From positions 62,001-126,000 of the forward strand of contig NZ_VORT01000006.1 of the NCBI RefSeq assembly GCF_007997155.1: a stretch of DNA of 64,000 nucleotides, given 5' to 3'. Both the position numbers and the translations under genes were made by a program. Numbering within the stretch: the stretch's first letter is position 1; the number at the start of each line of letters is the position of its first letter. The DNA is from Aequorivita antarctica (GTDB lineage: Bacteria; Bacteroidota; Bacteroidia; Flavobacteriales; Flavobacteriaceae). Shown here in pieces: positions 25,550 to 34,096 of the stretch. The notes beneath the pieces were generated by a model. That model worked only from the letters and a program-made list of their open reading frames with translations. It had not been told where the DNA came from and did not search any database.

Positions 25550-26500
25550 ATGAAAGGCATTGTCTATAAATCTACAGGTAGCTGGTACACCGTGAAAGCC
25601 GAAAACGGCACTTTTTACGATTGCCGTATAAAAGGCAAGTTTCGTATGGAGGGAATAAAAAGCACGAATCCTGTTGCGGTGGGTGATCACGTAGATTTTG
25701 ATGTTGAAAAAAAGGGGGATGAAACAGTTGGAGTTATTAAACATATTGATGAACGTGAAAACTACATTATCCGGAAATCCGTAAACCTTTCTAAACAAAC
25801 CCACATTATTGCAGCGAATGTTGATATCGCTTTTTTATTGATAACGTTGAACAATCCACCCACTTTCACAACTTTTATAGATCGGTTTTTGGTTACTGCG
25901 GAAGCATATCACATAAAAGCAGTACTTCTTTTCAACAAAATTGACACCTACAATGAGGACGAGCTGCTCGAGATAAAATTTCTCGCTGCTCTTTATAGAA
26001 AGATAGGGTACGAGTGTATTGGGATTTCAGCAATCTCGGGGAAAAACATCGATAAAGTGAAAGCTTTGATGCAGGATAAAGTAACCATGTTTTCCGGTCA
26101 TAGCGGTGTAGGAAAATCTACTTTGATAAACGCAATTGAACCTGGTCTGAGTTTAAAAACCTCAAAAATCTCAGATCAGCATTTACAGGGCCAACACACC
26201 ACGACTTTTGCTGAAATGTTTGATCTTTCTTTTGGCGGACAAATAATAGACACACCCGGAATAAAAGGTTTCGGAGTGGTTGAAATTGACAAAGAAGAAC
26301 TGGGTGATTATTTTCCCGAGTTTTTTGAGCTGAAGGAAAACTGCAAGTTCAACAATTGTCTTCATTTGGAAGAACCGCATTGCGCAGTTAAAGAAGCATT
26401 GGAAAACGAAGAAATAGCGTGGCCCCGCTACAAAAGTTATTTGCAGATTTTAGAAGGCGAGGAAGATCACTTTAGGAAAGATATTTATAACGAAAAATAA
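25550..26500 (+). CDS. rsgA: Ribosome small-subunit GTPase RsgA
   Basis: RsgA is a circularly permuted GTPase for 30S maturation. From the ATG at 25550 the protein is 316 residues: an OB-fold (about 1-70), then the permuted G motifs LLFNKID (G4), SGHSGVGKSTLIN (G1) and DTPGIKGFG (G3), and a C-terminal zinc knuckle with C..C..H..C in ENCKFNNCLHLEEPHCAVKE. A TTG five codons upstream would only add MQLCD and is less likely. It follows the DAHP synthase gene by 21 bases. The TTTGC-rich stretch just before the ATG may hold a local promoter. Confidence 0.96.
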   Translation: MKGIVYKSTGSWYTVKAENGTFYDCRIKGKFRMEGIKSTNPVAVGDHVDFDVEKKGDETVGVIKHIDERENYIIRKSVNLSKQTHIIAANVDIAFLLITLNNPPTFTTFIDRFLVTAEAYHIKAVLLFNKIDTYNEDELLEIKFLAALYRKIGYECIGISAISGKNIDKVKALMQDKVTMFSGHSGVGKSTLINAIEPGLSLKTSKISDQHLQGQHTTTFAEMFDLSFGGQIIDTPGIKGFGVVEIDKEELGDYFPEFFELKENCKFNNCLHLEEPHCAVKEALENEEIAWPRYKSYLQILEGEEDHFRKDIYNEK

Positions 26501-26505
26501 TTTCA

Positions 26506-26958
26506 GTGCGCGTTTTAATCCAAAGAGTAAAAAAAGCATCCGTGACCATTGATGGAAAATTGTTTTCAGAAATAAATCAGGGTCTACTCATTTTATTGGG
26601 AATTGAAACCGAAGATACTCAAGAAGACATTGACTGGTTAGCAGGAAAAATTACTCGTTTAAGGATTTTTTCAGATGAAAATGATGCAATGAATCTTTCT
26701 GTCCAAGATATAAACGGCGACTGTTTGGTTGTAAGCCAGTTCACGCTTCACGCAAATACTAAAAAAGGAAACCGTCCTTCATTCATAAATGCCGCAAAGC
26801 CCGAAATTGCTATTCCGCTTTATGAAAAATTCGTACTTCAGCTTGAAAAAGAAACAAATAAAAAAGTACAAACCGGAAGTTTCGGAGCCATGATGGATGT
26901 GGCTTTGGTCAATGATGGTCCTGTTACAATTTGGATTGATTCAAAAAGAAGAGAATAA
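26506..26958 (+). CDS. dtd: D-aminoacyl-tRNA deacylase
   Basis: This enzyme removes D-amino acids (and Gly from tRNA-Ala) from mischarged tRNA. The 150-residue protein carries the two active-site motifs, SQFTLHA (about 77-83) and DGPVTIW (about 137-143), plus the N-terminal MRVLIQRVKKASV. The start is a GTG 6 bases after the rsgA stop, and the fit to family length (about 145-150) supports it. It is part of the same tightly spaced run as rsgA. Confidence 0.95.
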   Translation: MRVLIQRVKKASVTIDGKLFSEINQGLLILLGIETEDTQEDIDWLAGKITRLRIFSDENDAMNLSVQDINGDCLVVSQFTLHANTKKGNRPSFINAAKPEIAIPLYEKFVLQLEKETNKKVQTGSFGAMMDVALVNDGPVTIWIDSKRRE

Positions 26959-27021
26959 TCTCTTTAACCTTTCCTTAACCTTTCAGGAATTTTATATATT
27001 GCCGTTTTATAATACAGATTG

Positions 27022-28923
27022 ATGAAAAATATTTTTTACCTCACACTTCTGCTTTGTTCGGTTCATATATATTCCCAAAAAGATTATTCCATAGCTTCTG
27101 TAAACAAAGAACTTACCGAATATTCCAACAGTATTTTGATTGATGAATTGGTTGAAATAGACGTCACCGATAATAACAAAATGAAAACCAAAACACATCG
27201 TGCTTTGGCGGTGCTAAATAAAATAGGTGACGGCGATACCCATCTTTGCGAATATTATGACGACAATTCCCGTGTAAAAAACATTGAAGTTTGGATTTAT
27301 GACGCCTTCGGTAAGGAAATAGAGCACTTTAAAAAGAAAGATTTTTTAGATGTAAGCCGAACGGGGATAAGTATTTATAGCGATGACCGAATGCTTGGTA
27401 TAAATTATACGCCTACCACTTACCCTTATATAGTTGTTTATGAAAGCGAGACCGAAAGCGGGGATTCTGCATTTATAAAACCCTGGTACCCTTTGGGTGG
27501 ATATGCCGAAAGCACTCAAAAAAGTGTGTTTAAAATAAAATTCAATCCCGCCAACAAACCAAAATACAACCCCCAAAACCTGAAAGATTTTGATATTTCA
27601 ATATCTGAAACACCAGAGGAAATTATTTTTTCTGCTTTAAATATTAAAGCAATTAGATATGAGGAGCACAGCCCTTCCTATAACAAAGTATTGCCAAACG
27701 TAACCATAGCTCTTAACAATTTTAAATTGAAGGGTACTACAGGCTCTGGCAAGGACTGGCAACAATTTGGAAGTTGGATGGATAAAAGTCTGCTTTCAGA
27801 TGTAAGAGAATTACCAGAAGGAACGTTGGCGCGTGTAAAAAGTCTCGTGGCCAACGAAATCACAAATGAAGGAAAGGCGCGAAAAATATATCAATATGTG
27901 CAAGACAAAGTTCGCTATGTAAGTATAAGTGTTGGGATTGGCGGCTGGAAACCAATGCCCGCTTCAGATGTTGACAAACTCAGCTATGGCGATTGCAAAG
28001 CCTTGACAAATTATACAAAAGCATTGTTGGATGCCGTGGGGGTTCCTTCTTATTACACAGTTATATACGGAGATACTTCAGAAAGAGATATTACTTCAGA
28101 TTTTACATCTTTACAGGGAAATCATATTATTTTGGGAATCCCAAATAACGAAGAGATTACATGGCTTGAATGTACAGATCAAGACAAACCGTATGGCTAT
28201 ATGGGAGATTTTACGGATGATCGTGATGTATTAATAATTACACCTGAAGGTGGAAAAATAGCGCATACCAAAATTTATGAAACCGAAGAAAGTACACAAT
28301 TCACTACTGCAAAAGTAAAAGTGGATGCTAAAGGTGATGTTACGGCAGCTTTTGAAAGTATTTCCAAAGGGCTTCAGTATGACAATAAATATTTACTTCC
28401 GAAGAAAAAGCAGGACGATGTGGATGAATATTACAAAAACAGATGGAGCTATATTAATGGATTTTCATTGAACAATTTTGAATTTAACAATGATCGTGAA
28501 AATATAGTTTTTACCGAAAAGGTATCTGTAACTATTCCCAGTTATGCAAATCCCGTTGGTAATGATTTTCTCTTCTGTGCCAATATTTTTAATCAAAGTC
28601 AGCACATTCCACCCCGTATTGATAACAGAAAACAAAATCTCTATTTAGGTCATGGATATGTGGATATAGACACCCTTGAAGTTGAAATTCCTGAAAACTT
28701 CTCGATTGACGTCTTGCCAGAATCAACCGTTTTGGAAACCAAATTTGGAAAATACCAAATAGGTTTCAGCAAAACTCCTGAAAACAAATTGGTTTACAGC
28801 CGAAAATTGCTCATCAACAAAGGCGAATATCCTCCATCGGAATATGAAAACTATCGTGATTTTTTAAGATCCATCGCGAGGCTGGACAAAACAAAAATAC
28901 TTTTAAAACAAAACGTACAATAA
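27022..28923 (+). CDS. DUF3857 / transglutaminase-like exported protein
   Basis: A 633-residue exported protein (signal peptide MKNIFYLTLLLCSVHIYS; the ATG at 27022 is preferred over the TTG at 27019). It has an N-terminal DUF3857 beta domain (about 40-230), a transglutaminase-like core (about 270-400) with the cysteine in SYGDCKALTNY, His in QGNHIILG and Asp nearby, and a C-terminal beta domain (DUF3858-like). The biochemical role of these proteins is unknown; a papain/transglutaminase-fold peptidase or cross-linking activity in the periplasm is plausible. A paralog starts 13 bases downstream. Confidence 0.82.
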   Translation: MKNIFYLTLLLCSVHIYSQKDYSIASVNKELTEYSNSILIDELVEIDVTDNNKMKTKTHRALAVLNKIGDGDTHLCEYYDDNSRVKNIEVWIYDAFGKEIEHFKKKDFLDVSRTGISIYSDDRMLGINYTPTTYPYIVVYESETESGDSAFIKPWYPLGGYAESTQKSVFKIKFNPANKPKYNPQNLKDFDISISETPEEIIFSALNIKAIRYEEHSPSYNKVLPNVTIALNNFKLKGTTGSGKDWQQFGSWMDKSLLSDVRELPEGTLARVKSLVANEITNEGKARKIYQYVQDKVRYVSISVGIGGWKPMPASDVDKLSYGDCKALTNYTKALLDAVGVPSYYTVIYGDTSERDITSDFTSLQGNHIILGIPNNEEITWLECTDQDKPYGYMGDFTDDRDVLIITPEGGKIAHTKIYETEESTQFTTAKVKVDAKGDVTAAFESISKGLQYDNKYLLPKKKQDDVDEYYKNRWSYINGFSLNNFEFNNDRENIVFTEKVSVTIPSYANPVGNDFLFCANIFNQSQHIPPRIDNRKQNLYLGHGYVDIDTLEVEIPENFSIDVLPESTVLETKFGKYQIGFSKTPENKLVYSRKLLINKGEYPPSEYENYRDFLRSIARLDKTKILLKQNVQ

Positions 28924-28936
28924 ATAACACCAATCA

Positions 28937-30955
28937 ATGAAAACAACTATAATCACGGCAATTGCAGTTTTGTGTTTTCTGAATATTTCAGTTGCTCAAA
29001 ATTATAAATTCGGAAAAGTTTCACAAGAAGAGTTGCTTCAAAAAGAGCATCCAACTAACCCTACAGCAGATGCCGCAGTGCTTTACCGTGAAACCAAAAC
29101 CGAATTTCAATACACGCAAGATGCAGGATGGTATATGGTTACTGATTATTTTGAACGTATAAAAATTTACACAAAAGAAGGTTTCGAAAAGGCAAATGCA
29201 ACCATTAATTTATATAAAGGCGATGGTGAAGACAAACTTCTTGGACTGAAAGGATACACTTATTATTTAGGGGGAGATGGCAAAGTGGAAGAAGTGAAAC
29301 TTAAAAACGATGGTATTTTTGAGGAAGAGACCTCCAAGTATGTTACGCAAACAAAAATTACAATGCCAGACGCTCGGGAAGGTTGTGTTATAGAATACAA
29401 ATACACCATTAATTCTCCTTTCATCTTTAACATAGATGAGTTCAGGTTTCAAGAAACTATTCCGGTTGACAAAGTGAAAGTGCTTTTCACAACGCCAGAA
29501 TATTTTGTTTACAAAACACACCAAAGAGGTTGGATTCCCTATAAAGTTGATTCGGAATCAAGAGAGCGGACAATGACTTTTAGACAAACAGAGCAGATGG
29601 ACACAAGAACTTTTGGAAAAGGGATTCAACAAACAGAAACTAGGGAAATAAAATTTAAGGAAGACACCTACACTGTGGAACTTGATAATGTTCCGGCACT
29701 TCAAGAAGAAGCCTTTGTGGGCAATTTGAATAACTACACCACTGCGCTGCAATTTGAGATGAGCTACATAGATATTCCAGGAGTGCCAATTAAAACTTAT
29801 GCAACTACTTGGGAAGATGTTTCAAAAAGCATTTACCGCATAGATGATTTTGGTACGGAACTAGAACGAAACAACTATTTTGAAAATGATATAGACGCTC
29901 TTTTGAACGGTGCAACCAAACCTGAAGAAAAAGTGGGGCTTATCTTTTCGTATGTTTTGAATAAAATGAACTGGAACGGCTACAACGGTTTTTATACTAA
30001 TGAAGGTGTTAAAACAGCTTATAAAAAAGGTTCTGGAAATGTGGCAGATATAAACCTGATGTTAGTAGCAATGCTTCGCCACGCAAAGCTGGACGCTAAT
30101 CCGGTTTTGGTAAGTACAAAAGAACATGGAGTTCCGCTGTTTCCTACTCGTAACGGCTTCAATTATGTGATTGCGGCAGTAGACTTTCCGCAGGGAACAT
30201 TATTGCTTGATGCAACAAATAAAGATGCTGAGATAGGTGTTTTAAAGTCTAACATTTTAAATTGGCAAGGTCGAGTAATAAAGAGGGATGGAACCTCGGG
30301 TTGGGTTTCTTTGAGCTCAATGGTGCCTGCTGTGAAAAGTACGATGGTTAACGTTGAAATCAAACCGGATATGTCAGTTACTGGAAAAGCTCAAAACCGC
30401 TTCACTGGCAACTATGCTTTTCAATACAGAACTGAATATAAAAACTTAAACGAAGACGCCCAGCGCAAGCAAATAGAGAAAAATACCAACCAAGCCGAAC
30501 TGTCCAATTTGCACTTTGAAAATTTAACGACCCTTGGACAGCCAGTTTCTTTGGAGTATGATTTTGAAGCTCTTGATGCAGTGGAAGAGGTGGCTGGCAA
30601 GCTGTATTTTTCGCCAATGGTTATTTTTGGAACCCAAGAAAACCCATTCAAGTCTGAAACCCGTCAATATCCTATTGATTATGGATATCCACTTAAAAAT
30701 CGGTATATCTTGAACATTGCACTGCCAGAAGGCTATAAAGTGGAATCATTACCCGAGAATGCAGTTTTTAATTTAGGTGAAAAAATTGGAAATTATCGTT
30801 ATCTTATTTCGCAAGTAGGTAACAAACTGCAACTTTCAGTGGAGTTTGCAATTAACCAATCTTTCATCGCGGCTGAAGAATATGCCAATTTGAAAAAATT
30901 CTATGAACTTTTAATTGCGAAGGAAAACGAAAAAGTTGTACTTTCAAAGGCATAA
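28937..30955 (+). CDS. DUF3857 protein with degenerate transglutaminase core
   Basis: A 672-residue paralog of the preceding gene with a signal peptide (MKTTIITAIAVLCFLNISVA), DUF3857 region (about 45-250) and a transglutaminase-like region (about 290-440). Where the neighbour has GDCKALTNY this one has GNVADINLML, and the His position reads FNYVIAA, so the catalytic Cys and His appear lost while the following Asp (LLDATN) remains. It is thus probably a non-catalytic partner or binding protein. It is separated from its paralog by 13 bases and overlaps the next gene by one base (TAATG). Confidence 0.82.
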   Translation: MKTTIITAIAVLCFLNISVAQNYKFGKVSQEELLQKEHPTNPTADAAVLYRETKTEFQYTQDAGWYMVTDYFERIKIYTKEGFEKANATINLYKGDGEDKLLGLKGYTYYLGGDGKVEEVKLKNDGIFEEETSKYVTQTKITMPDAREGCVIEYKYTINSPFIFNIDEFRFQETIPVDKVKVLFTTPEYFVYKTHQRGWIPYKVDSESRERTMTFRQTEQMDTRTFGKGIQQTETREIKFKEDTYTVELDNVPALQEEAFVGNLNNYTTALQFEMSYIDIPGVPIKTYATTWEDVSKSIYRIDDFGTELERNNYFENDIDALLNGATKPEEKVGLIFSYVLNKMNWNGYNGFYTNEGVKTAYKKGSGNVADINLMLVAMLRHAKLDANPVLVSTKEHGVPLFPTRNGFNYVIAAVDFPQGTLLLDATNKDAEIGVLKSNILNWQGRVIKRDGTSGWVSLSSMVPAVKSTMVNVEIKPDMSVTGKAQNRFTGNYAFQYRTEYKNLNEDAQRKQIEKNTNQAELSNLHFENLTTLGQPVSLEYDFEALDAVEEVAGKLYFSPMVIFGTQENPFKSETRQYPIDYGYPLKNRYILNIALPEGYKVESLPENAVFNLGEKIGNYRYLISQVGNKLQLSVEFAINQSFIAAEEYANLKKFYELLIAKENEKVVLSKA

Positions 30956-31281
30956 TGGATATCAAAAACGCACAAAAAGCAGTTGATGCTTGGATACAGG
31001 AACACGGTGTTCGCTATTTTAATGAGCTAACAAATATGGCGCAGCTCACTGAGGAAGTGGGCGAAGTTGCGCGAATAATCGCACGTCGTTATGGCGAGCA
31101 GAGCGAAAAGGAAAGCGATAAAAATAAAGATTTGGGTGAAGAGCTTGCCGATGTTATTTTTGTAGTGCTGTGCCTCGCTAATCAAACGGGTGTTGATCTT
31201 GAAAAAGCTTTTGAAAAGAAATTGGAGCTTAAAACCAAACGCGATCACGACAGGCATCACAGCAACGAAAAACTTAAATAA
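30955..31281 (+). CDS. MazG-like nucleotide pyrophosphohydrolase
   Basis: A 108-residue single MazG-fold domain. The acidic metal-binding motifs are visible: EEVGEVAR (EExxE, about 31-38) and LGEELADVIF (ExxD, about 61-70). Such small all-alpha pyrophosphohydrolases clean up non-canonical or damaged nucleotides; the exact substrate is not determined. It overlaps the preceding DUF3857 gene by one base and abuts the next membrane-protein gene. Confidence 0.88.
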   Translation: MDIKNAQKAVDAWIQEHGVRYFNELTNMAQLTEEVGEVARIIARRYGEQSEKESDKNKDLGEELADVIFVVLCLANQTGVDLEKAFEKKLELKTKRDHDRHHSNEKLK

Positions 31282-31524
31282 ATGTTCAAAAAAGTAATAA
31301 ATACAAAAGGCTTTTGGAAATCAGTGATCTCTTTGGCGGTGGCTTTTGCAGTGTTGTTCGCGTTTATAAAATGGGCGATAGAAGGCTTTGAGATTGCTTA
31401 TTTTACTGAAAGAGATCCTTTGATGTTTATACTCACATTGTTGATTGCAGGCTTTGTGTATGGTTTTTTTGTAACCTTCGGAAAGTTCCGTGCGAAGCTT
31501 AAAGAAAAAGAGTCTGGAAGATGA
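31282..31524 (+). CDS. Small two-helix membrane protein of unknown function
   Basis: An 80-residue protein with two predicted transmembrane helices (about 15-32 and 46-64) and a basic C-terminal tail (KFRAKLKEKESGR). I do not recognise a family. It starts on the base after the mazG-like stop and its stop overlaps the aroA start (31521-31524, ATGA), so translation is probably coupled. The compact packing suggests a real gene, but nothing shows its role. Confidence 0.7.
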   Translation: MFKKVINTKGFWKSVISLAVAFAVLFAFIKWAIEGFEIAYFTERDPLMFILTLLIAGFVYGFFVTFGKFRAKLKEKESGR

Positions 31525-32765
31525 AAGCCATTCTCGAACGCGGAAGTTTTCCTAACAAAAATGTAGAAATCTATATCAGCGGTTCCAAAAGTGAATCGAA
31601 CCGAATATTGATTCTTCAAGCACAGTTTCCCAATATTTCAATAGAAAATCTTTCCGAAAGCGATGATACAAAAGTTTTGCAGGATGGCTTAAAAATTTCG
31701 AGTGGAACGGTCGATGTACATCATGCGGGAACAGCAATGCGTTTTCTAACGGCTTATTTTGCTGCAAAAAAAGGTGCTGAAATAATCCTTACAGGAAGCC
31801 AGCGCATGCAAGAGCGACCTATTGGTATTTTGGTGAATGCACTAAAAAGTTTAGGTGCAGATATTGAATATCTTAAAAACGAAGGTTTTCCGCCATTAAA
31901 AATAAAAGGGAAGGCACTTCATAAGAATAAAGTAAAGATTAAAGCCAATGTGAGCAGTCAGTACATTTCTGCGTTAATGCTAGTTGCGCCAATGTTTCCA
32001 AAGGGTTTGAGTATTTATTTGGAAGGAAAAACTACATCGATCCCTTATATTGAAATGACGCTTTCATTGCTGAAAAACATAGGGATAAGGGGAGGTTTCA
32101 ATAAAAATGAAATTACTGTTCCTTCAATGAAGAATATTGAAAAAAAGATGTTGGTTGTTGAATCAGACTGGAGTTCGGCGTCTTATTTTTACAGTTTGGT
32201 AGCACTTTCTGAAAATTCTGAAATAACCCTTGGAAGTTTTTATGAAGAAAGTCTGCAGGGCGATTCCGCCTTAGTACAGATTTATGATTCTTTGGGTGTG
32301 ATTACTGTTTTTAATACTTCCGAAGGCACTATTTCACTTTCAAAAAAGAACATGGAATTGCCAGATTCTTTGCTTCTCGATTTATCGAACACTCCAGATT
32401 TAGCGCAGACAATTGCAGTAACTTGTTTCGGATTGGGCATAAGTTGCAAACTTAGCGGTCTTCACACATTAAAAATTAAGGAAACCGACAGGCTTTTGGC
32501 TTTAAAAAATGAATTGGAAAAACTGGGCGCTACAATTCAAGTTGATACCAATTCATTGAACCTTGAAAAAACCCCAAAAATCAATTTCAACAAAACCATC
32601 AAAACCTACCAAGACCACCGAATGGCTATGGCTTTTGCACCACTCTCGTTAAAAACAAACCTTACAATAAGCGATGCCGAAGTGGTTTCAAAATCATATC
32701 CCAATTTTTGGAAAGACATACAAAAAGTTGGAATTACATGCGTTTTGGACAATTCATCAAAATAG
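31521..32765 (+). CDS. aroA: 3-phosphoshikimate 1-carboxyvinyltransferase (EPSP synthase)
   Basis: This enzyme catalyses the sixth shikimate-pathway step, joining PEP to shikimate 3-phosphate. The 414-residue protein has the S3P-binding GSKSESNR (about 22-29), the PEP-site motif HAGTAMRFLTAYFA (about 73-86; the family consensus is NAGTxxR), SQRMQERPI and the C-terminal KETDRLLAL and YQDHRMAMAF. The N-terminal G96 region has the flavobacterial form HAGTAMR instead of GNAGTAMR, so herbicide-site inference is not possible. It is the second shikimate gene in this stretch but is 6 kb from the DAHP synthase gene. Confidence 0.94.
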   Translation: MKAILERGSFPNKNVEIYISGSKSESNRILILQAQFPNISIENLSESDDTKVLQDGLKISSGTVDVHHAGTAMRFLTAYFAAKKGAEIILTGSQRMQERPIGILVNALKSLGADIEYLKNEGFPPLKIKGKALHKNKVKIKANVSSQYISALMLVAPMFPKGLSIYLEGKTTSIPYIEMTLSLLKNIGIRGGFNKNEITVPSMKNIEKKMLVVESDWSSASYFYSLVALSENSEITLGSFYEESLQGDSALVQIYDSLGVITVFNTSEGTISLSKKNMELPDSLLLDLSNTPDLAQTIAVTCFGLGISCKLSGLHTLKIKETDRLLALKNELEKLGATIQVDTNSLNLEKTPKINFNKTIKTYQDHRMAMAFAPLSLKTNLTISDAEVVSKSYPNFWKDIQKVGITCVLDNSSK

Positions 32766-32846
32766 CAACTTTCCTTCATTAATCATCCTTCATCCCGCAC
32801 CCAGTATCCAGCATAAAATATTTCCAAATAATAAACCCCCATTTAC

Positions 32847-32878
32847 TTGACAACGCCTGTTTTGAGGTTGTATATTTG
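32847..32878 (+). promoter_or_regulatory. queA promoter
   Basis: TTG at 32847-32849, a 21-base spacer and TATATTTG at 32871-32878 form a perfect Bacteroidota promoter with the same spacing as the metB promoter. The ATG follows 32 bases later. Confidence 0.75.
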
Positions 32879-32910
32879 CGCCCTTGTAAAATATAAAGAC
32901 ACAACGAATT

Positions 32911-33966
32911 ATGGGAATGAAACTTTCAAATTTTAGCTTTAATCTTCCAGAGGAATTATTAGCCGAATATCCAGCTCCAAACCGCGATGAATCCCGCTTA
33001 ATGGTACTTAACCGAAAAGATAAAACCATCGAGCACAAAATGTTCAAGGATATTATTGATTATTTTGAGGAAGACGATGTGCTAATAACAAACAATACCA
33101 AGGTTTTTCCTGCACGTTTATTCGGTAATAAAGAAAAAACTGGAGCTCGTATTGAAGTTTTCCTATTAAGAGAATTGAACCCAGAAACCCGTCTTTGGGA
33201 TGTTTTGGTAGATCCTGCTCGAAAAATCAGGATTGGCAACAAGTTGTATTTCGGCGATGACGAAACACTTGTAGCTGAAGTTATAGACAACACAACCTCC
33301 CGTGGAAGAACGCTTCGTTTTCTTTTTGACGGTTCTTATGAAGAGTTCAGAAACAAATTGACAGAATTAGGCGAAACCCCACTTCCAAAATACATAAAAA
33401 GAGAAGTTGAGCCCGAAGATGCAGAACGTTACCAGACTATTTTCGCTAAAAATGAAGGAGCTGTTGCTGCGCCAACTGCTGGTTTGCACTTTTCAAAACA
33501 TCTTTTAAAACGCTTGGAAATTAAAGGTATAAACATTGCTGAGGTCACACTACACGTAGGTTTGGGGACCTTTAGCTCTGTTGAGGTTGAAGACCTTTCA
33601 AAACACAAAATGGATTCGGAAGAAATGAGTATTCTCCAAGATTCTGTAGATATAATAAATACAGGAATTAAACGTAAAAAACGCGTTTGCGCTGTGGGAA
33701 CAACCGCAATGCGCGCTGTGGAAAGCTCGGTTTCTTCAAACCATACACTGAATGCCTATACAGGATGGACAAATAAATTTATTTTTCCTCCTTATGATTT
33801 CAGTATTGCTAATGCGATGATAACAAACTTCCACACACCAAAATCTACGTTGTTGATGATGGTTTCAGCCTTTGCGGGTCACGATTTTATAAAGGAAGCC
33901 TATGCCGAAGCTATTAAAGAAAAATATAGATTTTATACATACGGAGACGCAATGTTGATAATCTAA
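32911..33966 (+). CDS. queA: S-adenosylmethionine:tRNA ribosyltransferase-isomerase
   Basis: QueA transfers the ribosyl part of SAM to preQ1-tRNA in queuosine synthesis. The 351-residue protein shows the family signatures [13 protein letters not shown] (about 11-23), [12 protein letters not shown] (about 62-73), [20 protein letters not shown] (about 171-190) and [11 protein letters not shown] (about 264-274). The start could be either of two Met codons (MGM). It has its own promoter and a strong terminator at 33986-34015, so it is monocistronic. Confidence 0.96.
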   Translation: MGMKLSNFSFNLPEELLAEYPAPNRDESRLMVLNRKDKTIEHKMFKDIIDYFEEDDVLITNNTKVFPARLFGNKEKTGARIEVFLLRELNPETRLWDVLVDPARKIRIGNKLYFGDDETLVAEVIDNTTSRGRTLRFLFDGSYEEFRNKLTELGETPLPKYIKREVEPEDAERYQTIFAKNEGAVAAPTAGLHFSKHLLKRLEIKGINIAEVTLHVGLGTFSSVEVEDLSKHKMDSEEMSILQDSVDIINTGIKRKKRVCAVGTTAMRAVESSVSSNHTLNAYTGWTNKFIFPPYDFSIANAMITNFHTPKSTLLMMVSAFAGHDFIKEAYAEAIKEKYRFYTYGDAMLII

Positions 33967-33985
33967 TAAATTTCATATAAACCCT

Positions 33986-34015
33986 AAAAAATCCTGATGA
34001 AAATCGGGATTTTTT
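33986..34015 (+). terminator. Rho-independent terminator after queA
   Basis: A 13-bp stem (33986-33998 with 34003-34015, AAAAAATCC..GAT / ATC..GGATTTTTT, one T-G pair) with a GAAA loop and a T run built into the 3' arm. It lies 19 bases past the queA stop. Confidence 0.9.
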
Positions 34016-34096
34016 AATTTATAAGGGTTTGGTTTTCAAATGTCAAAATAAAAATTTACCTTAGTCTTCCTTTTTAAAAGCTAACTATCAATTGGA

